The notes below the pieces were generated by a model. It ran no database searches. It saw only the letters and a list, made by a program, of their open reading frames with translations, and was not told where the DNA came from. From Saposhnikovia divaricata (lineage: Eukaryota > Streptophyta > Magnoliopsida > Apiales > Apiaceae), in NCBI GenBank assembly GCA_036435485.1, contig CM071600.1, forward strand, positions 49,287,546 to 49,351,545: DNA of 64,000 nt. The letters are read 5' to 3'. The translations under genes were made by a program, and so were the position numbers. Shown one piece after another: positions 57,075 to 64,000 of the stretch; within the stretch, counting starts at the first letter, position 1; every line of letters starts with the position of its first letter.

Positions 57075-60000
57075 ATGTTCACTGAGGAAGATGCGAAGTG
57101 GGTTCACCATCCTCATTCGGACGCCCTCGTTATCCGAGTTCGCATTGGATCGCAGAATGTTCACAGGGTCCTTGTGGACAATGGAAGCACAGTGAATGTC
57201 CTAACCTACGAGGTCTATCAGAAAATGGGGTTCGTGGATAAAGACCTTATCCCTACTATGGGGCATCTTTATGGTTTTACTGGAGCTTCAGTCAATGTCA
57301 AAGGCCTCGTAAGGCTCCCTGTCACTTTAGGGGACGAGCCCTGTATTACCACCCAAATTGCAGACTTTATGGTGGTTGATCAACCTTCAGCCTATAATGC
57401 TATCATGGGGAGGCCGATACTCAAAGAAATGAGGGTGGTTACTTCTATTTACCATCTCTCTATGAAGTTCCCTACCCCAAATGGAGTCGGATGCATCAGG
57501 GGGGCACAACATGAGTCTCGTGAATGTTACAACAGAGCCCTCAAGTCAGCAGAAAAGGGGAGTAATTCTATGGCAGACAAGATGGAGTGCGAGGAGGAAG
57601 GTAGGCCTCGCAAGACGAATTTTGTACCCCCAACAGGCTGTAACATGATCTCGATTGAGGAGCTCCCAGCCGATTATTTTGATAACTTGGGAATTCAAGT
57701 AGAGCCAGTACCAGGGGCTTTGATGATGGGAACCTCGCAGCCAGTTATGGCTCTCCAGGAAGGGATCGTGGAAGAGGCTACATATAGTGACAGCGAGGAG
57801 AGCCCGGAGCAGGCCGCTGTGCGAGCCCGAAAGGGAAAATGGGTTCGCAAAGAAACATCCACACTGACAGAACTGCCAAATGGAATTACACAGACTACAA
57901 CTGTTGTTAAGGAGTATGGGCACGCGGGTGCCAACCCCTGCGAGGCAGAACCAAGTCAGGCTCGCGAGTATAATCTATATCTTGATCCTCGCATCCCCGA
58001 ACATGTGGAGCGAGCCGGGGCAGCTGAAGACACAATTCCTGTTCTTGTTGATGTGCAGGACCCTTCAAAAGTGTTGAAAATAGGGTCGCAACTCAATCCT
58101 GATTTGAGAGAAAGGCTGGTTACTTTTCTAAAGGCAAACCTTGACGTGTTCGCCTGGTCACATGAAGATATGGTTGGGATCGACCCTAATGTAATGTGCC
58201 ATAAGCTAAACTTGGATCCGATCAAGAAGGGGGTCAGACAAAAGAGGCGACCCATAAGTGGAGAACGAGCTGAGGCTCTAAAGGCAGAAGTGGATAGACT
58301 CCTCGAGGTAGGGCTCGTTAGGGAATCATTCTACCCTCACTGGCTCGCGAACCCTGTCCTCGTAAAGAAGCCAAATGGGAAGTGGAGGACATGTGTGGAC
58401 TTTACTGACCTCAACAAACATTGTCCCAAAGATAGTTTTCCGCTGCCAAGGATCGACCAGCTAGTGGATGCAACAGCAGGGCATGCACTTCTCTTTTTCA
58501 TAGATGCTTACTCTGGGTACAATCAGATACCCATGTATGGCCCTGATCAAGAGCACACCTCGTTCATCACAGATAGAGGTCTCTATTGCTACATAGGGAT
58601 GCCCTTCGGTCTCCTTAATGCTGGGGCTACCTACCAGAGGCTCGTTAATATGATGTTCGAGAAACAAATTGGCAAGACAATGGAAGTCTACGTAGATGAC
58701 ATGTTAGTCATGTCTAAGGAAGCTGTGGATCACATCTCTCACCTCGCAGAGATGTTTGATATACTAAGGAAGTACATAATGAAGCTTAACCCCCAGAAGT
58801 GTGTCTTTGGGGTCGAGTCTGGAAAGTTTTTGGGATTCATTGTCAACCACCGAGGAATTGAAGCGAACCCTGCAAAAATAAAGGCTCTAATGGACATGCG
58901 ATCCCCAAGAAGTGTGAAAGAAGTACAGAGTCTGACAGGAAGGATCGCAGCCCTCAATCGGTTCGTTTCCAAATCATCAGATAAGTGTCATGAGTTCTTT
59001 AAGGCCATTAAAAAGGTGGAAAAAAACTTTGAATGGACATCGGAATGCGAGGATGCCTTTCAGAAGATAAAGGAACATTTGGGTTCGCCACCACTTCTCT
59101 CGAAGCCCCTTAAAGGCGAGGTCCTCATTGTCTACCTCTCTGTGTCTGAGCACGCGGTCAGTGCAGTGTTGGTTCGCGAGGAGAGAAAAATCCAATATCC
59201 AGTCTACTATGTCAGTAAAAGAATGTTAGATGCTGAGACTCGATATACAAACATGGAGAAGCTAGCCTATGCCCTGGTCTTGGCCTCGCGGAAGTTAAGG
59301 CCCTATTTTCAGGCTCACAGCATTGAGGTTCGCACTGCCTACCCGCTGAGACAGGTAATGCACAAGCCAGAGTCCTCTGGGAGATTGTTAAAATGGACAG
59401 TGGAGCTTAGTCAGTTTGACGTCGAATTTAAGCCTCGCGGCCCTATAAAAGGACAGGCACTGGCGGATTTTATCTTGGAGTTTCCTCCCCAATCTGAGGG
59501 AGATGATTGGGCCATTGTAGCAGCTCCAGAAATTATAGTTAGCGAGGACAAAAAAGAAAATTCGGCCTCGTGGTGGGAATTATACGTAGATGGGGCATCT
59601 AACAAGGAAGGATCCGGGGCCGGCATCGAGTTAGTAACTCCAGAGGGTCGCAAGATACAAAGTGCAGTACACTTCGCTTTCGAGGCCACCAATAATGCAG
59701 CAGAATATGAGGCCCTCATTATTGGTCTCAAACTGGCACTAGAAATGAAGGTAGAAAATCTCACAGCTTACAGCGATTCCATGCTAGTAACATATCAACT
59801 CTGGAGTGGGTGGCAAGCTAGAGGTGAGCAGATTGAGCTATATCTGCGATGTGCACAGAGGTTGATGAAAAAATTCAACAATGTCAAAGTGGTTCATATT
59901 AGAAGAGAGAAGAATCAGGGAGCAGATGCACTGGTGAAGCTGGGGTCGCGTCGCGAGGCCACCCTACTTGGAATTATCCCACTGGAAATCCAGACAAAGC

Positions 60001-60155
60001 CCAGTGTACCAGAGGAGTTCGTTATGGAGATATCGACCTCAGGGTCGACCTGGATGACCCCCATATGGGAATATGTGAAAAATGGAGCCCTGCCTCAAGA
60101 CAAAAAAAGAAGCAAGAAAAATCAAGTATCAGGCTGCTCGCTATGTCATATATGA
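57075..60155 (+). CDS. Pol of element B: protease, RT, RNase H, archaeal-type RNase H
   Basis: An uninterrupted 1026-residue frame. The aspartic protease has LVDNGSTVNVL (D35). RT runs about 390-600 with WRTCVDFTDLNKHCPKD, MPFGLLNAGATYQRL and YVDD at 539-542. The first RNase H (about 650-790) lacks key aspartates: the first site reads YLSVSEHAVSAVL and a later one VRTAYPLRQ. The archaeal-type RNase H (about 836-960) keeps its acidic residues in YVDGAS, AEYEAL, YSDSML and GADALV. The frame ends shortly before integrase; the two frames overlap by 74 bases, and a run of seven A lies in the overlap. Confidence 0.93.
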   Translation: MFTEEDAKWVHHPHSDALVIRVRIGSQNVHRVLVDNGSTVNVLTYEVYQKMGFVDKDLIPTMGHLYGFTGASVNVKGLVRLPVTLGDEPCITTQIADFMVVDQPSAYNAIMGRPILKEMRVVTSIYHLSMKFPTPNGVGCIRGAQHESRECYNRALKSAEKGSNSMADKMECEEEGRPRKTNFVPPTGCNMISIEELPADYFDNLGIQVEPVPGALMMGTSQPVMALQEGIVEEATYSDSEESPEQAAVRARKGKWVRKETSTLTELPNGITQTTTVVKEYGHAGANPCEAEPSQAREYNLYLDPRIPEHVERAGAAEDTIPVLVDVQDPSKVLKIGSQLNPDLRERLVTFLKANLDVFAWSHEDMVGIDPNVMCHKLNLDPIKKGVRQKRRPISGERAEALKAEVDRLLEVGLVRESFYPHWLANPVLVKKPNGKWRTCVDFTDLNKHCPKDSFPLPRIDQLVDATAGHALLFFIDAYSGYNQIPMYGPDQEHTSFITDRGLYCYIGMPFGLLNAGATYQRLVNMMFEKQIGKTMEVYVDDMLVMSKEAVDHISHLAEMFDILRKYIMKLNPQKCVFGVESGKFLGFIVNHRGIEANPAKIKALMDMRSPRSVKEVQSLTGRIAALNRFVSKSSDKCHEFFKAIKKVEKNFEWTSECEDAFQKIKEHLGSPPLLSKPLKGEVLIVYLSVSEHAVSAVLVREERKIQYPVYYVSKRMLDAETRYTNMEKLAYALVLASRKLRPYFQAHSIEVRTAYPLRQVMHKPESSGRLLKWTVELSQFDVEFKPRGPIKGQALADFILEFPPQSEGDDWAIVAAPEIIVSEDKKENSASWWELYVDGASNKEGSGAGIELVTPEGRKIQSAVHFAFEATNNAAEYEALIIGLKLALEMKVENLTAYSDSMLVTYQLWSGWQARGEQIELYLRCAQRLMKKFNNVKVVHIRREKNQGADALVKLGSRREATLLGIIPLEIQTKPSVPEEFVMEISTSGSTWMTPIWEYVKNGALPQDKKRSKKNQVSGCSLCHI

Positions 60156-61287
60156 CGAAGTCCTGTATCGAAGAGGGTTCAACACCCCGCTCCTAAGGTG
60201 TGTAGATGGAGAAGAATGCAATTACATTCTCAGAGAGGTTCATGAGGGGATATGTGGCAATCACTCGGGGGGTAGTTCTCTGGCCCAAAAGATTCTTCGC
60301 CAAGGGTACTACTGGCCTACTTTGAAAAGAGATGCTTTTGAGTTCGCAAGGAAGTGTGATAATTGCCAAAGGATCGCTAACTACAGCAACGCTCCTGTCT
60401 CTCACCTCACCTCGCTAACGAGCCCATGGCCCTTTGCTATGTGGGGCATTGATCTAATTGGGGAGCTGCCTAAAGCTAAAGGAGGTGTCAAGTACGCAGT
60501 TGTGGCTGTTGATTATTTCACCAAGTGGGCCGAGGCTGAGCCACTTGCCACTATTACTGCAAAGAAACTCAAGGACTTCGTGTACAGGGCAATTGTGTGT
60601 CGCTATGGGATTCCTTATCAGCTCATATCAGATAACGGAAAGCAATTTGACAGCAAGGACATGAAAGAATTTTGTGAGAATTTGGGGATCAAAAAGAGTT
60701 TTTCAGCTGTGAGTCACCCCCAGACAAACGGCCAAACTGAGGCCATCAACAAAATTATCAAACGTACTTTGAAGGCTAAGTTGGAAGAGAGCAAAGGCAA
60801 TTGGCCTGAAGAATTACCAAGGGTCTTGTGGTCATATAACACGACCCCAAGGACCACAACTGGAGAGACTCCTTTTTCCCTAACATATGGCTGCGAGGCC
60901 ATGGTCCCAGTTGAAGTGGGCTCCGGGTCGTTTAGAAGGGAACACTACGATCCCGAAGCAAACGAGGTGAATCATAGATTGTACCTAGACATGATAGAAG
61001 AAACAAGAAGCGAGGCTCAGCTTCGCCTCGCGGCTTACCAACAGAGGACAGCGAGGTACTATAATGGAAAGGTCAAAGCAAGTTCTTTAAAGACAGGTGA
61101 CCTCGTGCTTAGGAGAGTCATGCCTAACACTAAGGTCCCGGGCCATGGTGTCTTTGGTGCTAATTGGGAAGGGCCTTACAAAATCTATGCTACTCTCTCA
61201 GAGGGAACTTACTACCTCACAGACATGAAGGGTAAAGTTATTCCGCGATCTTGGAATGCGGAACACTTACGCAAATACTATCAGTGA
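60082..61287 (+). CDS. Integrase of element B
   Basis: A 401-residue frame with the HHCC zinc site (H54, H61, C92, C95), the catalytic core D124 (WGIDLIGEL), D184 (ISDNGKQF) and E220 (NGQTEAINK), spaced D-59-D-35-E as in Ty3/gypsy integrases, and a C-terminal part with NWEGPYKIY. The key residues are all intact. The first ~10 codons overlap pol in another frame, so the true join is by frameshift or lies at a mutation in the A run. It would insert the cDNA into the chromosome. Confidence 0.93.
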   Translation: MEPCLKTKKEARKIKYQAARYVIYDEVLYRRGFNTPLLRCVDGEECNYILREVHEGICGNHSGGSSLAQKILRQGYYWPTLKRDAFEFARKCDNCQRIANYSNAPVSHLTSLTSPWPFAMWGIDLIGELPKAKGGVKYAVVAVDYFTKWAEAEPLATITAKKLKDFVYRAIVCRYGIPYQLISDNGKQFDSKDMKEFCENLGIKKSFSAVSHPQTNGQTEAINKIIKRTLKAKLEESKGNWPEELPRVLWSYNTTPRTTTGETPFSLTYGCEAMVPVEVGSGSFRREHYDPEANEVNHRLYLDMIEETRSEAQLRLAAYQQRTARYYNGKVKASSLKTGDLVLRRVMPNTKVPGHGVFGANWEGPYKIYATLSEGTYYLTDMKGKVIPRSWNAEHLRKYYQ

Positions 61288-61394
61288 AGGCATCGTTCCC
61301 GGTAGTTTCTATCTATTTCGCATGAATAAATTCATACAAAATATTGGGGGGTAGTGATCATATAGACACCCTCCCTTTATGATGTAATGACATT

Positions 61395-61520
61395 GGGCCT
61401 CGCCCCACTTACCACTTTTTGGGCCTCGCCCCACGTATCAACTATTGGGCCTCGCCCCACTTATCAACTATTGGGCCTCGCCCCACTTGTCAACTTGTTT
61501 GGGCTTCGCCCCGTTTATCA
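61395..61520. repeat. 26-bp minisatellite, five copies, after integrase
   Basis: GGGCCTCGCCCCACTTATCA or close variants start at 61395, 61421, 61447, 61473 and 61501. Spacing is 26, 26, 26 and 28 bases. Confidence 0.93.
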
Positions 61521-61997
61521 ATATAAAAGTTCAATTTCTTTATAAATTACTTTTTATTGTGCATTTTACTTGCTTGTTCGTTAACATTAACATACTAAGG
61601 TCCAAGCCATCTCGACGATGCAAGGATCGCATTTGAAGTTACTGCCACAACAATCTAAGGAATCTAAGCAAAGGCATGCAAATCTAGCACTATTCAAGAC
61701 AATTCAACATGCAAAGATGAAATAAAGATATAATTTCGAAGTCAAAGTGCTAAGCAAGCGAAGCTAAATTACTTGTGTAAATATGTTATGTGCAAAAATA
61801 ACGAGACAACATTGGATGGAAAAGTCAAAATGGTTCCAATTCATAAATAAAGGGTCGCCATGCGATCCCAATTCAGTTAAAGGATGATCAGAGTTAAGGG
61901 ATGATCAGAGTTAAACAAAATAATATTACAAATTGCGAAGCATTCTAAGGGTGCCCGCATCCCGAGTTTAAAAGACTTTATCAAATATATAACAAAA
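61521..61997. other. Non-coding spacer in element B
   Basis: No gene was seen. A small duplication of GGATGATCAGAGTTAA lies at about 61882-61915. Confidence 0.6.
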
Positions 61998-64000
61998 TTA
62001 GGAAGCAGGTGGATCTTGATTGGCAGTAGAAGTTTCTTTCAACAGACTCGCTTCTTCAGCTAGCCTCGCCTCTTCCTCCAGCCTCGCTTCTGTAGCGTCC
62101 TCTTCAGCGATCTCCTTTTTGAGCGTTTCAGCATACTCAGCATTACCTGGTCCCAGTTGATCCCAATCAAAATTAGGGATCGTTCTGATGAACCCCTTCA
62201 TGAAGGAGACTTGACCCTGGGCCAGAAATGTGTCCTGAGAAGTGGCCAATTCTGCCTTAACAGCATTCAGATCGCTTGCCAGCTTCGCGTTCTCATCAGC
62301 GCTCTTTTTAGCAGCTTTCTCGCTGGATTTCTGCAGCTCTAGAAATGCTTTTTCAAAGTCATTTCTTTCTTTCCTGGCATTCTTGAGGTCGGTGCGAAGC
62401 GAGGCGGTTTCAGTAGATAGCTGCTTTTTGAACTCGGCCTGGAGGGATCGTTTGTCTTCTACTTTCTGGAATTCAAGAACCTTGTTCTTTTTGTCCAGCA
62501 GAAAGTAGTTCTTAGTATGCGCAGCCTGTCGGATGAACGCTTCGGCAAGGCACTTAGTCAGAGCGTTGGCATTTTCCTCGGGGGGCGCCTTCCACCAGCC
62601 GGATGCCTCAGCCTCCTCAATATATTTTCTCCCCAGCGAAGCAAAGAGATGTTGGGCCGCGGTAGCATTTACGGTTTGAGAGGTGGGCTGAGACGATCCG
62701 TCAGGTTGCCCATCTTTCCTTGGCCGCTTCAAAGGGCTTTGATCAGGAGAATTTTGAGTTTGATCCCTAGCAGTATTTGGCTGGGGGGGAGGATCGTTGA
62801 CAGGCTTGGCCACAGGAGGTTTAATGGGAGGAGGAGGAGCCTTCGAGCCGGAGGTCGCCTTCGAGGACGCCCCTCTCTTGCTGATTTGTAAAAATGGGGG
62901 AGGCTGACTTTTCCCACCGCGAGCAGACATATCTGTGGAAAAATGAAGAACAAGTTACAAAGCAGTTCAAATAATACGACATAAAGTAAAGCAAGTTATG
63001 CATGTGGAGTATAAAGGAATGCGATGCGATGCATGTTTCGGTATTATCCTAGAAGTACCCTCTTCATCCGTTATTGCGACATGAGAAGACGAGGCCTCTT
63101 CTCTTGTCTTTCTCTTCTTCGAGGCTCGCCTCGCATGTGAAGGCCCCGCCTCAGGGGAAGCATCTATTCCTTCTTTGAGGAATCCGCATTCTATTAGGTT
63201 CTCAATGGAAAGGAGAGTCCTAATGTTCCTTTCCTCCGCGGTGGATTTCGTTAATACCTCGTCGGCTTGCTGTTTGTCAACACCTCTTAAGACGGTGCGA
63301 ACTGGAGCGACTGCGAGGCCAAAGGAGTTGTCAGTTCGAGAATAAAAGGCAAAAGTACGATAAATGATTATAGCCTCGATGGCTTACCGGGGAGGTAGTT
63401 GAAGCTTGTTTTCACTCGAGGGACCTCGTGTACATAGAAGAAAGGCTCCTTCCACGAGCCCGCATTATTTATCCCGCCTGGGAGGAGGCTTTTCTTGTTG
63501 AATTCTGGCCATACCGAGAAGTAGACGTAGCCGAAATCCTTGACTCCGCATCGCTTCAGCTGAAGGAAGTAGCCCATTGTCTTTGCATCTAAGGGGGGAT
63601 ATCCAAGTTTGTGATAGAGTATGTACAAGGCAATCATGGATCGGTAGCCATTCGTGCTGATTTGGATGGGAGCTAGATAGTATGTCTCATAAACATCCCT
63701 AATGAATGGGTGGAGAGGAGAAGAGACACCTATCTTCATTAGAGGGACCGTTAGGACCATTCTGGGCACTCTGCCTCCGTTCTCGTTGTGGTTAAAGCGA
63801 TAGCATCGCATTTTCTTCTTGGGCAAAATGATCTTGCCTTCAGGGCGGAACCTCTTAACACCCTCTGTGATAGTCTTCACGATCAGTGTTGAAGCCATAT
63901 CGCGACATGCAAGTACGCGAGCTTTACCTGCCTTGACTTTTGAGCCGGGCTCGATGTCCTTGGGGTCAGGCCCGTCAACGTAAATAACTCCCTCCAGCTT
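61998..64000 (-). CDS. Antisense spliced gene of element B (5' end outside window)
   Basis: It lies opposite to gag-pol, after integrase. Three exons can be read on the minus strand: from the window edge to 63388, 63310-63059, and 62932-61998. The introns (77 and 126 bases) begin GTAAGC and GTACTT and end CTCGCAG and CCACAG. Phases match at both junctions, giving 599 open codons. The first exon (PLHPFIRDVYETYYLAPIQ, YVYFSVWPEFNKKSLLPGG, WKEPFFYVHEVPRV) resembles the plant domain listed as putative gypsy-type transposon (Transposase_28, PF04195), by memory of its pattern. Exon 2 carries a basic SKKRKTR stretch that could be a nuclear signal. Exon 3 has a proline-rich start, then a lysine/glutamate-rich coiled coil and an acidic end. 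The frame also stays open to the window edge, so the start is not seen. Confidence 0.75.

Larger units (their letters stand above)
54175..64000 (+). mobile_element. Ty3/gypsy Tat-lineage LTR retrotransposon B, 3' end outside the window
   Basis: A 735-bp 5' LTR, primer site, gag, a long pol with protease, RT, RNase H and archaeal-type RNase H, an integrase frame, a 26-bp minisatellite and an antisense gene are present; the 3' LTR lies beyond the window. Codons and GC are clearly richer than the flanks, with many CTCGC and GATCGC words. It is less decayed than element A: only a few breaks separate the frames. Whether it is still transcribed is unknown. Confidence 0.93.

Overview
This is nuclear DNA of a flowering plant, probably a eudicot with a large, transposon-rich genome. 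The evidence is plant GT-AG introns, plant-specific transposon lineages (Tat, Athila, TRIM, Stowaway, CACTA, Helitron) and a nucleus-encoded mitochondrial ribosomal protein gene. Nothing in the sequence places it more precisely. Only two loci look like ordinary host genes. Most of the rest is transposable elements, many nested inside one another.

Layout. 1-8594: a decayed Ty3/gypsy Tat-lineage element (A), gag-PR-RT-RH-aRNH-INT, followed by a broken antisense gene, a 78-bp tandem repeat and the 3' LTR. 8595-13900: Helitron-derived repeats, an array of Helitron termini, a short non-LTR retroelement with clear target-site duplications, and a SINE-like piece. 13927-17345: a 5'-truncated LINE on the minus strand with an extra RNase-H-like ORF downstream. 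17360-19980: Helitron-like sequence with a complete 626-bp TRIM. 19981-28466: a complete but non-autonomous Athila element on the minus strand (gag and protease only), with 1485-bp LTRs and a TATAC duplication. 28477-33582: MITEs, two Mutator-like elements, a second relic of the same kind of LINE, and a hAT MITE that holds another MITE carrying an ACGT-motif cluster.

36029-40728 is the gene island. It holds a three-exon gene for mitochondrial ribosomal protein uL14m (HUELLENLOS type) with site II and telo-box promoter motifs, and a convergent gene for an unrecognised 153-aa protein. 41487-54004 holds three head-to-tail Helitrons. They are interrupted by a CACTA element, a 4.7-kb solo LTR, a long-TIR element carrying a SINE, and one Stowaway MITE inside another. 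54175-64000 is a second Tat element (B), truncated by the window end, with a nearly intact pol and an antisense, spliced, fully open gene.

The most interesting signals are three. (1) Element B's antisense gene has three exons whose junctions keep 599 codons open, while the sense gag of the same copy is broken; element A has a decayed relative with its own intron. (2) The LTRs of the two Tat elements share an inverted-repeat layout whose outer arms are conserved while the inner arms differ in sequence but still pair. (3) Two LINE copies on opposite strands both carry an extra RNase-H-like ORF downstream of ORF2. All splicing, homology and structure calls were made by eye; no database search or folding program was run.
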